A stretch of 64,000 bases of DNA from Staphylococcus nepalensis (GCF_014635045.1 NZ_BMCF01000003.1:1-64000); one strand, 5' to 3'. Shown: positions 35,316-45,473, counted from the first letter of the stretch. A program made the numbers and translations. Notes: a model not told the origin generated them from the sequence alone.

Positions 35316-36722
35316 TTATATTTTTTTAGTTTTTTTAACGAACAGCGATAAGATAAATCCGATAACTGTCAATCCAACAATAAAGAAGCATGCGTATTGA
35401 ATACCGTACGCCAGTATGACTTCTTGTTCAGCATTGGGATGGTTTGTACCAAATGCATGCATCGCAGTCGTATAAATGGTAATCGCGATGGCAGTACCAG
35501 CTGAACCTGCCACTTGAATTAAAGTCGTAATCGTCGCCGAACCGTCTGCGTAAAGGTGATGAGGTAATTGATTTAAAGCATTTGTCTGTGCTGGCATCAT
35601 CACCATAGATATACCAAAGAAAAGCACCATAAACGCTAAAATAATAGCCCAAACAGGGGTAGAAACTGAAATCATCAATGCAAAGGCCATCGCTGCAATA
35701 AACATCAGTAAAAATCCAATAATGCCAAAATATCTTGCGCCGAATCGATCGAATAAAGACCCTACCACAGGTGATAATACTAAATTGATAGCATTACCTG
35801 GCAATAAGATTAAACCGGCTATAATGGAATTAAATAGCAAAGCGCCCTTTAAATAAAGTGGGAGTAAGATACCCATAGAAAGTACGCATAAAATAGTTAC
35901 AAAAACCATTACAGTACCTAAAACAAACATGGGATATTTGAACACATTTAAATTTAACATGGGCGAATCGATTTTAAATTGACGTGCAATAAAGATTGCC
36001 AATGCAACGACGCCTATAAGTAGTGGTAGCCATACTATGATATTTGTAAAAGAGGCTTCTGCTAAAGAACTTAATGCAAAAATTAACCCTGCAAACCCTA
36101 CCGTAGATAAAGCAATAGAAATGATATCGATTTTAGGTTTTGTAATTTCGCCTACATTTTCTACCTTCGAAATAGCTAATAATAATACAATAATATATAA
36201 AATAGCACTAATCCAAAAAATAAAATGCCAACTTGAAGCAGAAATAATAACACCTGAAAGCGTTGGTCCAAGAGCTGGTCCAGCAGTAATAACCAGTCCC
36301 ATGATTCCCATTACGGCGCCCCGTTTTTCTATAGGGAATATAAGCATTAATACTGTTACCATGATTGGTAATAAAATCCCTGTACCGAGTGCTTGTACGA
36401 TACGTCCTAATAAAAGGAATCCGAAACTCGGTGCGAGTGCACCAATAATGACACCTAATAATGATAACAGAATACCAGTAATAATCAGTTGTTTGGTATT
36501 AAACCATTTAATTAAATAAGATGATGCGGGGACTAAGCAAGCCATTACGAGCAAGTACCCCGTCGTAAGCCATTGCACGACTGCAGCTGAAACTTGGAAA
36601 TCTGTCATAATATCTGTTAAAGCCATATTTAACGCTGTTTCACTAAACAGACCCATAAATCCACCAATCATAAGTACGAGTGCGTACATTTTTGGATTTT
36701 TTACTTTTACTTGTGTAGCCAT
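35316..36722 (-). CDS. Multidrug efflux MFS transporter (DHA2, 14-TMS)
   Basis: 468 aa with about 14 hydrophobic segments. DHA2-type motifs are visible: QWLTTGYLLVMACLVPASSYLIKWFNTKQLI near the N-terminus, LLGRIVQALGTGILLPIMVTVL, then MGLVITAGPALGPTLSGVII (motif C, antiporter-specific). Proton-driven export of drugs or lipophilic compounds across the cytoplasmic membrane. The substrate cannot be read from sequence. It has a long leader with an operator-overlapped promoter, and a MarR gene lies just upstream on the same strand. Confidence 0.9.
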   Translation of the reverse strand: MATQVKVKNPKMYALVLMIGGFMGLFSETALNMALTDIMTDFQVSAAVVQWLTTGYLLVMACLVPASSYLIKWFNTKQLIITGILLSLLGVIIGALAPSFGFLLLGRIVQALGTGILLPIMVTVLMLIFPIEKRGAVMGIMGLVITAGPALGPTLSGVIISASSWHFIFWISAILYIIVLLLAISKVENVGEITKPKIDIISIALSTVGFAGLIFALSSLAEASFTNIIVWLPLLIGVVALAIFIARQFKIDSPMLNLNVFKYPMFVLGTVMVFVTILCVLSMGILLPLYLKGALLFNSIIAGLILLPGNAINLVLSPVVGSLFDRFGARYFGIIGFLLMFIAAMAFALMISVSTPVWAIILAFMVLFFGISMVMMPAQTNALNQLPHHLYADGSATITTLIQVAGSAGTAIAITIYTTAMHAFGTNHPNAEQEVILAYGIQYACFFIVGLTVIGFILSLFVKKTKKI

Positions 36723-36820
36723 TTAATATACTCCTTTTAATGGTCAAATGAAGTATAAGTATCATTGAGAGACTTAAGAATGCTTAATATGTATACGTAA
36801 TGCATTGGTACACGATATGA

Positions 36821-36856
36821 CTAGTAATCATTCTTTTTAAAAACCTCTATGTTCAT
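36821..36856 (-). CDS. 11-codon leader ORF upstream of the MFS gene
   Basis: It reads MNIEVFKKNDY and stops 99 bases before the MFS start. An AGGA precedes the ATG by seven bases. The position in a long leader of a drug-exporter gene resembles translational attenuators, but no alternative pairing with the MFS ribosome site is obvious. It may be chance. Confidence 0.3.
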   Translation of the reverse strand: MNIEVFKKNDY

Positions 36857-37003
36857 AACTTATTCCTATATTACCATTCAAATTTATTTGTATGATTGAA
36901 CATTCACAATTTGAATTTTGAAATTTATACATTGCCATTTTCATTGGTATGTATAGATATTTTAGTTGCTTCAAAGCAATGTCCTTGAATAATCAACTTA
37001 CTT

Positions 37004-37049
37004 ACTGTAGCAAAATTTTATAATTATTGTCAACTAAGTTGACGATAAT
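37004..37049 (-). promoter_or_regulatory. MFS promoter overlapped by a palindromic operator
   Basis: On the minus strand TTGACA (37033-37028) and TACAGT (37009-37004) are 18 bases apart. The -35 box is embedded in GTCAACTAAGTTGAC (37029-37043), a perfect 7-1-7 palindrome extended by ATTAT/ATAAT arms. This fits repression by a MarR dimer, most simply the product of the adjacent gene. The transcript would have a leader of about 280 bases. Confidence 0.7.
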
Positions 37050-37063
37050 AAATTTAAAAATAA

Positions 37064-37102
37064 AAGTATTGAAGCCACATTTTATGAAATGGTTCAATAC
37101 TT
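37064..37102 (-). terminator. Terminator of the marR gene
   Basis: AAGTATTGAA (37064-37073) pairs with TTCAATACTT (37093-37102), and the stem extends inward with ATTT/AAAT. It follows the marR stop by 12 bases and separates marR from the MFS promoter. Confidence 0.75.
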
Positions 37103-37114
37103 CATTCGTTTCAT

Positions 37115-37576
37115 TTATTTAGGGTCATTCTTTTTTAAGTCTTTGAGTTGCCAATCTTGTTGTAAAATCATTTTAAAAGTCTGGAATTGCTCGGGACCTA
37201 TCATCGCTTCAATATGTGTTTCAATTGATTGTTTATAAGTCATATAGTGTTCTATACATTTGATGCCTTGATATGTCAGTGACACACATTTTTCTTTTTT
37301 ATTATGGGTCATATTTTTAACTTTAACCAATTCTTTTTCTTCTAATTGTTTAATTGATTTATGAATAGCTTGTCTCGTTAAATTCACAGCTTGTGTTACT
37401 TCTACAAATGTTAATGTGCTTTCATATAGTTTAGCCATGATATACCATTCAGAACTAGAATTGTGTATGCCATTGATGTCGTTTGCTTTAGTTTCTATAA
37501 TATTTCGTAATTCACCGTGTCGTTCACTGATGGTATCTAGCATATCTAAATCCTTTAATTTTGGATCTACAGTCAT
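37115..37576 (-). CDS. MarR-family transcriptional regulator next to the MFS exporter
   Basis: A 153-aa winged-helix protein. The recognition region is LTFVEVTQAVNLTRQAIHKSIKQLEEKELVKV (about residues 55-87), followed by the wing NMTHNKKEKCVSLT. Flanking helices form the dimer. It lies upstream of, and on the same strand as, the MFS exporter, but a terminator and a separate promoter lie between. The palindrome in that promoter is its likely target. Ligand unknown. Confidence 0.82.
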   Translation of the reverse strand: MTVDPKLKDLDMLDTISERHGELRNIIETKANDINGIHNSSSEWYIMAKLYESTLTFVEVTQAVNLTRQAIHKSIKQLEEKELVKVKNMTHNKKEKCVSLTYQGIKCIEHYMTYKQSIETHIEAMIGPEQFQTFKMILQQDWQLKDLKKNDPK

Positions 37577-37869
37577 CGTCTCACCTCACGTTTATCCCAC
37601 TTATTATTTTCTAGTTTAACCTTTTTGATTTTAATTGTATAAAAAAGCGTTATAGCAAGATGGTAACCAAGTAAAATATATTTCACTAAAATGAGTGCGT
37701 TGGTCTGTCTTGGCAAACACTATCAAAATTCATAAAAGATGGCATGAGCTTAAGCCCGTAATAAGTGTCGCTTTTCGAAAGCTTGTTATAAGCGTATTTT
37801 TATCTCAGTCGTTTACTTCCCATATCTGGTTCAAGTTTGACATGTTTTATGTTCAAACCACATAAAAAA
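37577..37869. other. Spacer between marR and the tRNA pair
   Basis: No gene. The segment 37720-37800 contains AAAAGATGGCATGAGC followed by CCCGTAATAAGTGTCGCTT, which resembles sequences at 38510-38640 (see the degenerate repeat entry). AGCTT-type arms near 37770-37795 suggest a small fold-back. Confidence 0.4.
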
Positions 37870-37870
37870 A

Positions 37871-37892
37871 TGCCCATCCTATTGGATGGGCA
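37871..37892 (-). terminator. Terminator of the tRNA transcript
   Basis: TGCCCATCC pairs with GGATGGGCA around a 4-base loop. On the minus strand it is followed by TTTTTTTATG. It lies 3 bases past the 3' end of tRNA-Asp. Confidence 0.92.
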
Positions 37893-37895
37893 ATA

Positions 37896-37968
37896 CGGTC
37901 TCGACGGGAATCGAACCCGCGATCTCCTGCGTGACAGGCAGGCGTGTTAACCGCTACACTACGAGACC
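37896..37968 (-). tRNA. tRNA-Asp (anticodon GTC)
   Basis: On the minus strand a 73-base cloverleaf: acceptor GGTCTCG with its complement CGAGACC, D-arm GTGTAGCGGTTAACAC, anticodon arm CCTGCCTGTCACGCAGG with GTC at its centre, and T-arm GCGGGTTCGATTCCCGT. No encoded CCA. It is the second tRNA in the transcript, just before the terminator. Confidence 0.95.
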
Positions 37969-37976
37969 TAAAAAAA

Positions 37977-38051
37977 TGGTGACTCCTACGGGACTCGAAC
38001 CCGTGTTACCGCCGTGAAAGGGCGGTGTCTTAACCGCTTGACCAAGGAGCC
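37977..38051 (-). tRNA. tRNA-Glu (anticodon TTC)
   Basis: On the minus strand, acceptor GGCTCCT pairs with AGGAGTC, and CCA is encoded (37979-37977). The anticodon arm CCGCCCTTTCACGGCGG carries TTC, and the T-arm reads ACGGGTTCGAGTCCCGT. It is 8 bases upstream of tRNA-Asp and co-transcribed with it. Confidence 0.95.
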
Positions 38052-38724
38052 TCTCTTAAGCACAAGATAAATTATATCAACTCTTATTAAGGATGACAAG
38101 CTATTTTTAAAATTTATTTAGTATAATTTTCTAACATTAATGTATAAAGTAAGAAAACAACATTAAATACTGACAAAATAGTATTTATCCGCCTTATTTA
38201 TCTTTTTAAAACGGATGTTATTTCGGTTATAAACCTCATTTCATCTTTATTTAAAAATCATTTATATTTTAAAATCTAAATAATAAATACAAAATCTTTT
38301 TGTTTTAAATATCTTTTGCTAAAATTATATCAGAGCAGGGCAAAAGTCACATTTTCTAAAATGATGATGCCGCCCCGCCAAGGCTAGATGACTAAGACGT
38401 GTTACAAAAGATGAATCGCTTATATAAGTATTACTCGTCTTTATAGAAGACTATACGAGCTCAAGGTTATGTATACGTTTTGCTATGGCTAAAAGATGAC
38501 ATAGGCATGAGCCCATGTATAAGTAGCAATCGCTAAAGCATAAAAGGGGATATAAGTGCTAAGGTGCTTACATAAGTTCTACTCCTCTTCGTAAGTAAGT
38601 GATTCATGAGCCAAACTCGTGTATAAAAAGTGCGCTTTATCATCTACTACCTATATCATATTGATGTCGAGATACCGAGACTTTATTGAGGTCACGGCCT
38701 CACAACATACAAGGAGGCGCAATA
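38052..38724. other. Long leader and spacer before the glycosyltransferase
   Basis: 670 bases without a gene. The left half holds the tRNA promoter. The right half (38390-38720) has a different look: less AT-rich, with many short fold-backs and degenerate repeated words. It ends with GAGGTCACGGCCTC and the gene's AAGGAGG. A structured leader for the downstream gene is possible, but it matches no riboswitch class that I know. Confidence 0.4.
38505..38650. repeat. Degenerate intergenic repeat family
   Basis: Related units: GGCATGAGCCCATGTATAAG (38514-38533) and TTCATGAGCCAAACTCGTGT (38603-38622), each followed by AGTAGCAATCGC or AAAGTGCGC. Similar segments lie at 37742-37775 and 35276-35306. 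Units share CATGAGC or CATGAC, then a TGTATA/CGTATA-like word, and lie only in spacers. Confidence 0.4.
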
Positions 38725-39945
38725 TTGGCAAAAATATTATTTGTTAACCCAGGTTCTGCTGGGCATGTTAATCCAACCATTGCAGTTGTTAAAGAATTAG
38801 TGAAACGTGGCGAAGAAGTCGTTTATTATGCAAGTGATTTGTACAAAGATAAATTAAGTGAAACAGGCGCTGAAATTAGAACATTACCTACAGAAGCTAT
38901 GATGAGTGCATTCACTCATCATGAAAATCATCACTTATTTAATGTCATTAATGGCTTATTGAGAACAGTAGATATTATTGTTCCACGCATTTTAAGAGAA
39001 ACTAAAAATGAACATTTTGATTATATGATTCATGATTCTATGTTTAGTTGTGGCTATATACTTGCACAGAAATTAAATTTACCATCTGTTTCATCTGTTT
39101 CGTCTTTCGCACATACAAAAGCAACATTTGATACATTTATAAATCATTTAACTTCTACCGTGAATGCTGAGGAAATCCAACAAGCTGACGAAACATTTGA
39201 AGTATTAAAAAATCACGTAGAGAGCACATATAATGTCACTGTTCCTTCACGTTTTGAAGTCATGAATAACCCGGGAAATATTAACATTGCTTATGTGATG
39301 AAAGGTTTCCAAATCAATTATGATACTTTTGATCCAAATGATTATAAATTTGTTGGACCTTCAGTACTTAAACCTAATGTTTCTGGATTTATGGACCAAA
39401 TCGATACAACGCGTCCAGTCATTTATATTTCCCTCGGGACAGTTTTCAACCAAAATGCTACTTTTTTCAATCATTGCTTTAAGGCGTTAGCAGATATTGA
39501 TGCTTCATTCGTCGTTTCAATTGGTTATCGTAATCAACTCGAAGATTTTGATATGATACCATCTAACTTTACCGTTGCACAGTACGTTCCTCAAACAGAG
39601 TTATTACAACATACTGCCTTATTCTTAACCCATGCAGGCATGAATAGTACAAACGAATCTATGTTGATGGACGTGCCGATGTTAGCTTTTCCGCAAAGTG
39701 CCGACCAACCTGTTGTCGCCCAGCAGATTGAAAAGTTAAATATTGGTCGTCAATTAAATACAGAAGATATAACGCCAGAGCAATTAAAACAAACTGTGCT
39801 GGACATGCTAGCAGCATTACCATATTATGAACAAAATATTAAAAAAGTTAAATCTGTACAATCTAGTGATAAAACAGGTTATCAATTAGCAGTTGATCAT
39901 ATTCTAAACTTTCGTGATCAATACTTAACACAATCTAATATTTAA
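38725..39945 (+). CDS. MGT-type UDP-glycosyltransferase (YjiC/YojK-like)
   Basis: A 406-aa GT-B fold enzyme of family GT1. The N-terminal acceptor domain begins AKILFVNPGSAGHVNPTIAV. The donor domain has VIYISLGTVFNQN and the nucleotide-sugar signature LFLTHAGMNSTNESMLMDVPMLAFPQSADQP (about residues 308-338). The start is TTG at 38725, with AAGGAGG eight bases upstream. The frame further up lacks a ribosome site. Relatives glucosylate macrolides, flavonoids or other small hydrophobic molecules and can inactivate antibiotics. The acceptor here is unknown. It is transcribed alone between the tRNAs and purA. Confidence 0.85.
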   Translation: MAKILFVNPGSAGHVNPTIAVVKELVKRGEEVVYYASDLYKDKLSETGAEIRTLPTEAMMSAFTHHENHHLFNVINGLLRTVDIIVPRILRETKNEHFDYMIHDSMFSCGYILAQKLNLPSVSSVSSFAHTKATFDTFINHLTSTVNAEEIQQADETFEVLKNHVESTYNVTVPSRFEVMNNPGNINIAYVMKGFQINYDTFDPNDYKFVGPSVLKPNVSGFMDQIDTTRPVIYISLGTVFNQNATFFNHCFKALADIDASFVVSIGYRNQLEDFDMIPSNFTVAQYVPQTELLQHTALFLTHAGMNSTNESMLMDVPMLAFPQSADQPVVAQQIEKLNIGRQLNTEDITPEQLKQTVLDMLAALPYYEQNIKKVKSVQSSDKTGYQLAVDHILNFRDQYLTQSNI

Positions 39946-39950
39946 ACAAA

Positions 39951-39998
39951 AAACCCCTTGCAGATATGCTAATTTGGAATAGCATGTGCAAGGGGTTT
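39951..39998. terminator. Bidirectional terminator, glycosyltransferase/purA
   Basis: AAACCCCTTGCA pairs with TGCAAGGGGTTT, and ATGCTA/TAGCAT extends the stem inward. It lies between convergent genes and carries A and T runs outside the stem on both sides. Confidence 0.88.
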
Positions 39999-40053
39999 GT
40001 ATATTTAAAATTTTATTTTTAATTCTAAAGGTTCGGGCATCTAACTAAGTAGC

Positions 40054-41337
40054 TTACCATAATGATTTCAATAAGTTTGTTTGGTTACGGTCGGGCCCTA
40101 CAGAGAAGATAGAAATTTGAACATCACATAATTCAGAAATGCGTTCTAAATATCTGCGTGCGTTCATTGGCAATTCTTCTAATGAACGGCAACTTGTAAT
40201 ATCTTCTCTCCAACCTGGTAGTGTTTCAAAGATTGGTTTGCAACGTTGTAAATCTTTCAAGTTCGCAGGGTATTCTGTGATTTCTTTACCATCTAATTCG
40301 TATGCTGTACAAATTTTCACTTCTTTAAGACCTGTTAACACGTCGATAGAGTTAATAGAAAGGTCTGTAATCCCGCTTGCACGACGAGAGTGACGTAACA
40401 CGACTGAGTCAAACCAACCAACACGACGTGGACGTCCTGTAGTTGTACCGTATTCACGGCCAACTTCACGAATATGGTCTCCATCTTCATCAAATAATTC
40501 TGTTGGGAATGGGCCATCACCAACACGTGAGGTATATGCTTTACATACGCCAATAACTTTCGATACAAATGTTGGTCCTACACCGCCACCAACAGTGACA
40601 TTACCTGCAACAGGATTACTTGAAGTAACAAATGGATACGTACCATGATCGATGTCTAACATTACCCCTTGTGCGCCTTCAAATAATACTTTTTCTTCAG
40701 CTACAAATGCGTCATCCAAAACTTTTGCAGTGTCTGTAACAAACTCTGCTAAGCGTTGACCTGCAGCATAATAAGTTTCGAAAATTTCTTCAAATGATGG
40801 ACACGCTTTATCAAACATGCCTTTGAAGTAGGCTGATTTGTATTCAATATTTTCTTTTAATAATTTTTCAAAAGTTTCTTTATCTAATAAATCAGCAACA
40901 CGGATGCCAATACGTTGTGCTTTATCTACATAAGCAGGTCCGATACCTTTTTTCGTAGTGCCAATTTTATTATCTCCACGGCGTTCTTCTTCATATTCAT
41001 CTTGTTTTATGTGATAAGGTAAAATAACTTGAGCGCGATTAGAAATACGTAAATTATCTGTAGAAATACCTCTTTCATTTAAACCGTCTAACTCTTTCAA
41101 TAATGCGACTGGGTCGATAACGACGCCATTACCAATCACTGCTAATTTTTCTTTATAAAAAATACCAGATGGTACTAAGTGCAATTTATATGTTTCTCCA
41201 CCAAATTTAATTGTGTGGCCTGCATTGTTACCGCCTGAAAAACGTGCAATAACATCTGCTTGTTCAGCTAAGAAATCTGTGATTTTACCTTTACCTTCGT
41301 CTCCCCATTGTGTCCCAACGACTACGATTGATGACAT
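40054..41337 (-). CDS. purA: Adenylosuccinate synthetase
   Basis: 427 aa, full length. It catalyses GTP-dependent joining of IMP and aspartate, the first committed step to AMP. The N-terminal GTP/IMP loop is [13 protein letters not shown], followed by [11 protein letters not shown] and later [38 protein letters not shown] and [18 protein letters not shown] precedes the ATG. Cytosolic and transcribed alone, behind a region that may carry a PurR box. Confidence 0.97.
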   Translation of the reverse strand: MSSIVVVGTQWGDEGKGKITDFLAEQADVIARFSGGNNAGHTIKFGGETYKLHLVPSGIFYKEKLAVIGNGVVIDPVALLKELDGLNERGISTDNLRISNRAQVILPYHIKQDEYEEERRGDNKIGTTKKGIGPAYVDKAQRIGIRVADLLDKETFEKLLKENIEYKSAYFKGMFDKACPSFEEIFETYYAAGQRLAEFVTDTAKVLDDAFVAEEKVLFEGAQGVMLDIDHGTYPFVTSSNPVAGNVTVGGGVGPTFVSKVIGVCKAYTSRVGDGPFPTELFDEDGDHIREVGREYGTTTGRPRRVGWFDSVVLRHSRRASGITDLSINSIDVLTGLKEVKICTAYELDGKEITEYPANLKDLQRCKPIFETLPGWREDITSCRSLEELPMNARRYLERISELCDVQISIFSVGPDRNQTNLLKSLW

Positions 41338-41387
41338 ATGAGCACCTCCAAGTTTTTCTCAATTAACCATTAAGTATTCTACCAATA

Positions 41388-41420
41388 CCAAACCGATATT
41401 GCAAACAAAAATCGAACATT
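41388..41420 (-). promoter_or_regulatory. Possible PurBox in the purA promoter
   Basis: AAAATCGAACATT (41408-41420) differs at one position from the PurBox consensus AWWWCCGAACWWT. A weaker ACCAAACCGATATT lies beside it. Both have the same orientation, unlike the usual inverted pair, so this is tentative. Confidence 0.35.
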
Positions 41421-41568
41421 GATTTTTTACGTTTTTTTAGTTTTTGGTAAATATCCAAATTTCACTCAACACACTATAAACTGACTGTTATCAAGGTTTT
41501 CAAAGACTTTTCTTTCAAATGCTAATACATACTTCATAAAATAATAAAGAATCAAACACAAACAAAAA

Positions 41569-41604
41569 CCGTACAATAAATAAACCTGGTTATTTATTGT
41601 ACGG
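41569..41604 (-). terminator. Terminator of the gdpP-rplI-dnaB transcript
   Basis: CCGTACAATAAATAA (41569-41583) pairs perfectly with TTATTTATTGTACGG (41590-41604). On the minus strand the stem is followed by TTTTTGTTTGTG. It lies 25 bases past the dnaB stop. Confidence 0.92.
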
Positions 41605-41628
41605 AAAAAATAATTTTATTTCTTTTTC

Positions 41629-43032
41629 TTAACCCATATCTGCATGTGCATAATCGATGTCTGTAAATTTATTATATTGTTTCATAAAGTGTAGTTTCAC
41701 AGTACCTGTTGGGCCATTACGTTGTTTGGCAATAATAATTTCAATCTCGCCGTTATCGTCATTGGTTTGAGGTTCATAGTTCGTATCTCCATCGTCGTCT
41801 TCCTCATCTTCGCCACGATTATAATAGTCATCACGGTATAGGAAGGCAACGATATCGGCGTCTTGCTCAATTGATCCCGATTCACGAATATCGCTCATCA
41901 TTGGTCGCTTATCTTGACGTTGTTCTACGCCACGTGATAACTGACTTAGTGCAATGACAGGACATTCCATCTCTCTCGCAATCGCTTTGAGCGTACGCGA
42001 AATTTCAGATACTTCTTGTTGTCGGTTATCTGAAAATCTCGAGCCGCTACCTGATATTAATTGAAGATAGTCTATAACGACCATATCCAAGCCATGTTCT
42101 TGTTTTAAACGGCGGCATTTTGAACGGATATCTGTAATTCGAATGCCAGGTGTATCGTCAATAAATATCTTCGTTCTAGATAATTTACCTACTGCAATCG
42201 TAAAACGATTCCAGTCTTCTTCGGTCATCATACCTGTTCTTAAACGGTTGGAATCGACGTTCCCCGAACTACAAATCATACGTGTTGCTAATTGGTCAGC
42301 ACCCATCTCAAGTGAGAAAATACCTACTGAAAAATGGTCTTCATGCGTAGCTACTTTCTGAGCAATATTAAGTGCGAAGGCAGTCTTACCAACAGAGGGT
42401 CTAGCCGCTAAAATAATTAAATCATTGCGGTTAAAACCAGCTGTCATTTGATCCAAATCTCGATAACCAGTTGGAATACCCGGCGTTTGACCACTATTTT
42501 GGTCAAGCAATTCTGCGTTTTCATATACTTCTCCAAGTACGTCTCTAATATCTTTAAAGCCGTCGCTTTCTCTTGTCGACGATAATTCTAAGATACGACG
42601 TTCGGCATCGTTTAGTATTGTATCTAATTCTAATTCGTCATTATAACCGTCGTTCGCAATACTATCAGCAGTTTGTATTAATTTACGTTTTGTTGCGTGT
42701 TTAAAAACGATATCTGTATAGTATTGAACGTTTCGTGTTGTTGGTACATTACTAGATAATTCTGCTAGATATTGTGGGCCACCCGCTTCATTTAGTCGCC
42801 CTTCGTACGACAACTGATCCATAATTGTAACCACGTCAATATCTTTATTATCTTCGTTGAGGTTCATCATGGCTCTAAAGATGTGTTGATGTGCGCCTCT
42901 ATAAAAGGACTCAGGAAGTAAAACTTCCTGAGTTCTGTTTATCAGTTCCGGATCTATGATAATGGCACCTAAGACAGATTGTTCAGCCTCATTACTGTGG
43001 GGCATTTGATTTTGTTCATACATTCCATCCAT
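41629..43032 (-). CDS. dnaB: Replicative DNA helicase DnaB (DnaC in B. subtilis)
   Basis: A 467-aa hexameric 5'-3' helicase of the replisome. The N-terminal primase-interacting domain starts NEAEQSVLGAIIIDPE. The RecA-like motor has Walker A in AARPSVGKTAFAL and Walker B in MVVIDYLQLISG, plus IALSQLSRGVEQR and the DIRESGSIEQDADIVAFLYR motif. An acidic loop (GEDEEDDDGD) precedes the C-terminus, as in other staphylococci. It lies 30 bases downstream of rplI. Confidence 0.96.
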   Translation of the reverse strand: MDGMYEQNQMPHSNEAEQSVLGAIIIDPELINRTQEVLLPESFYRGAHQHIFRAMMNLNEDNKDIDVVTIMDQLSYEGRLNEAGGPQYLAELSSNVPTTRNVQYYTDIVFKHATKRKLIQTADSIANDGYNDELELDTILNDAERRILELSSTRESDGFKDIRDVLGEVYENAELLDQNSGQTPGIPTGYRDLDQMTAGFNRNDLIILAARPSVGKTAFALNIAQKVATHEDHFSVGIFSLEMGADQLATRMICSSGNVDSNRLRTGMMTEEDWNRFTIAVGKLSRTKIFIDDTPGIRITDIRSKCRRLKQEHGLDMVVIDYLQLISGSGSRFSDNRQQEVSEISRTLKAIAREMECPVIALSQLSRGVEQRQDKRPMMSDIRESGSIEQDADIVAFLYRDDYYNRGEDEEDDDGDTNYEPQTNDDNGEIEIIIAKQRNGPTGTVKLHFMKQYNKFTDIDYAHADMG

Positions 43033-43062
43033 TATGATTACACCTCATATCTCAATCCGTTT

Positions 43063-43509
43063 TTATTGTTCAACTGTGTGTACACGAATTGTACCTTCTA
43101 CTTCTTTATCTAATTTAACTGGCACATTTGTGTAACCTAACGCATGGATACCATTTGGTAAATCCATTTTACGTTTATCTAATTTAATATCGTGTTGTTG
43201 TTGTAAAGCTTGAGCGATTTGTTTTGTGCTTACAGAGCCAAATAATTTTCCACCTTCACCTGTTTTAGCAGATACTTCAACTTCAATATTACTTAATGTT
43301 TCTTTTAATTTTTTAGCATCTTCAATTTCTTGTTGACGCTCAGCTTCAGCAGCTTCGTGTTGTTTTTCTAATTGTTTTAAATTACCTGGCGTCGCTTCAA
43401 CTGCATAGTTTTTCTTCAATAAGAAATTATTTGCATAGCCTACAGGTACGTCTTTAACTTCGCCTTTTTTACCTTTGCCTTTAACATCTTGTGTAAATAT
43501 TACTTTCAT
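43063..43509 (-). CDS. rplI: 50S ribosomal protein L9
   Basis: 148 aa, full length. The N-terminal rRNA-binding domain is [21 protein letters not shown]...[17 protein letters not shown], followed by the long connecting helix ([21 protein letters not shown]) and the C-terminal domain. The ATG overlaps the gdpP stop (ATGA), so the two are translationally coupled. Confidence 0.97.
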   Translation of the reverse strand: MKVIFTQDVKGKGKKGEVKDVPVGYANNFLLKKNYAVEATPGNLKQLEKQHEAAEAERQQEIEDAKKLKETLSNIEVEVSAKTGEGGKLFGSVSTKQIAQALQQQHDIKLDKRKMDLPNGIHALGYTNVPVKLDKEVEGTIRVHTVEQ

Positions 43510-45473
43510 GTATTTTCACTCCTACTCATTTGTTCTGTTATTGCTTGTTGTAATTGTTCTATTGCTTCTTCGACAGTTACATCTTTTAATTGGGTCGCTG
43601 CGTTAGTCAGGTGACCACCGCCACCGAGTGCTTCCATTGTCAGTTGAACATTAACTGCACCAAGCGAACGGGCAGACATACCGACTAGGTTATCTTCTCT
43701 TCTAGCAATTACATAAGAAGCCTCTACGCCATCTAAACTTAACAGTTCATCAGCAGCTTGTGCAACTGTGACAGGATGGTAGATTTTTTCATCTGAACCG
43801 TGCGCAATGGCTACACCGTGATCTTGTAACTTCACTGTTTGAATTAATTCTGTACGATTAATATACGTATCTAAGTCGTCTTTCAAGAAATGCTGCGTCA
43901 AGATTGTATCAGCACCATGTGCCCGTAAATAACTTGCCGCATCAAATGTTCTTGAGCCTGTACGTAATGTGAAATTACGTGTATCTACGATAATACCTGC
44001 AAACATAATCGTCGATTCTAAACGTGTTAATCTTTGTTCTGTCGGTTGATATTCTAGTAATTCTGTCACTAGCTCTGCGGTAGAACTTGCATATGGTTCC
44101 ATATAGACGAGTAATGGGCTAGAAATAAAGCTTTCGCCACGTCTGTGATGATCAATCACAACTTTACGATTTGCTTTATTTAAAATATTTTCATCAATGA
44201 CCATTTCTGGTTTATGTGTGTCTACAACCACTAAAGTTGTCTTAGATGTCATAATATCCCATGCTTCATCTGATGTTATGAAACGATCTTTGAGTTCTGG
44301 TTTTTCATCTACAGCATCCATTACACGGCGTAATGTCGGATCAATATCCGAATCATTTAACACAATGTAAGCATCTAGATTATTCATCATAGCGAAGCGT
44401 GATACACCAATCGCTGCGCCTATAGCATCTAAATCTGGGCGTGTATGCCCCATAATAATGACTTTATCGCCTTCCATTAAAATATCTTTTAATGCGTGGG
44501 AGATAACACGTGCTCTGACACGAGTACGTTTTTCCATTGGGTCAGTCTTACCGCCATAGAAACGCACATTCCCATTCATATTCTTAATCGCAACTTGGTC
44601 ACCACCACGCCCTAGCGCTAAATCGAGTCCAGATTGTGACAATTCTCCTAAGTCGATTAAATTCTCAGAACCTTCACCTACGCCAATACTTAACGTCAAT
44701 TGTGCACGGTAACCCACGCTTTTTTCGCGTAATTGACTTAGTATACTAAAGTTAGACGCTTCAACTTCATCTAAAATATGTTGATTTAAATAAGCGACAA
44801 ATTGATCAGAACTATACCGTTTGAAATAGATATTATATTCTGTCGCCCATCTACTTATCACACGCGTAACCATTGAGTTAATCTCTGATCGTTGTGTGTC
44901 ATTCATATTTTGAGTGATTTCATCGTAGTTATCTAAAAATAGTGTGGCAATGATTGGTTTAGATGCTTCGTATAATGCTTGTGTGTGTACTTCTTCTGTT
45001 ATATCGAAGAAATAAAGTACGTGTTCTTTTTCTGAATATCTTACACGGTAGTGATATTCATTTTCTTGAATTTCAACTTCTTGTGTCTTTTCTAATTGCT
45101 TTAAGATGTTAGGATATACTTCGTTGACTGGATCAGAAATAACATTTCGATCCAAACGCTCTGACATAAATTGGTTCATCCACTCTATGTTTTCATTTTC
45201 ATCTAAGATAATCATACCAATCGGTAGCTTTTTAATAGCAGTGTTGCTACTTGCTGAAATTATTCCGCTTAGACTATCTACATAGCTATCCAGTTTTTGT
45301 AAAGCTTGTCTTACCATCAGTGCTGTCCCTATAATAATCACAAGTAAAACAACGGTGGCTATACCTGCAATCAATTGATTAAAAATAAACCAAACGACTA
45401 CAAGCGCTATCGCTGTCAATACCATGATTATAAATGGTAAAATCAACGCTTTTTTAGTGGATTGACGGTTCAT
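43506..45473 (-). CDS. gdpP: Cyclic-di-AMP phosphodiesterase GdpP
   Basis: 655 aa. Two N-terminal transmembrane helices (about 10-30 and 33-52) are followed by a PAS-like domain ([15 protein letters not shown]), a degenerate GGDEF domain ([31 protein letters not shown]) and a DHH-DHHA1 catalytic unit with [34 protein letters not shown] and GGGGH near the end. It cleaves c-di-AMP. Loss-of-function alleles in staphylococci raise beta-lactam tolerance. The frame is intact here. The preceding gene is yybS, 14 bases away. Confidence 0.96.
   Translation of the reverse strand: MNRQSTKKALILPFIIMVLTAIALVVVWFIFNQLIAGIATVVLLVIIIGTALMVRQALQKLDSYVDSLSGIISASSNTAIKKLPIGMIILDENENIEWMNQFMSERLDRNVISDPVNEVYPNILKQLEKTQEVEIQENEYHYRVRYSEKEHVLYFFDITEEVHTQALYEASKPIIATLFLDNYDEITQNMNDTQRSEINSMVTRVISRWATEYNIYFKRYSSDQFVAYLNQHILDEVEASNFSILSQLREKSVGYRAQLTLSIGVGEGSENLIDLGELSQSGLDLALGRGGDQVAIKNMNGNVRFYGGKTDPMEKRTRVRARVISHALKDILMEGDKVIIMGHTRPDLDAIGAAIGVSRFAMMNNLDAYIVLNDSDIDPTLRRVMDAVDEKPELKDRFITSDEAWDIMTSKTTLVVVDTHKPEMVIDENILNKANRKVVIDHHRRGESFISSPLLVYMEPYASSTAELVTELLEYQPTEQRLTRLESTIMFAGIIVDTRNFTLRTGSRTFDAASYLRAHGADTILTQHFLKDDLDTYINRTELIQTVKLQDHGVAIAHGSDEKIYHPVTVAQAADELLSLDGVEASYVIARREDNLVGMSARSLGAVNVQLTMEALGGGGHLTNAATQLKDVTVEEAIEQLQQAITEQMSRSENT

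Noticed and set aside
36037..36519. 160-codon plus-strand frame inside the MFS gene
   Set aside because: Antisense shadow; the repeated hydrophobic pattern comes from the transporter on the other strand.
37871..38051. Larger rRNA/tRNA operon
   Set aside because: Only two tRNAs (Glu, Asp) with a terminator; no rRNA sequence is present on either side.
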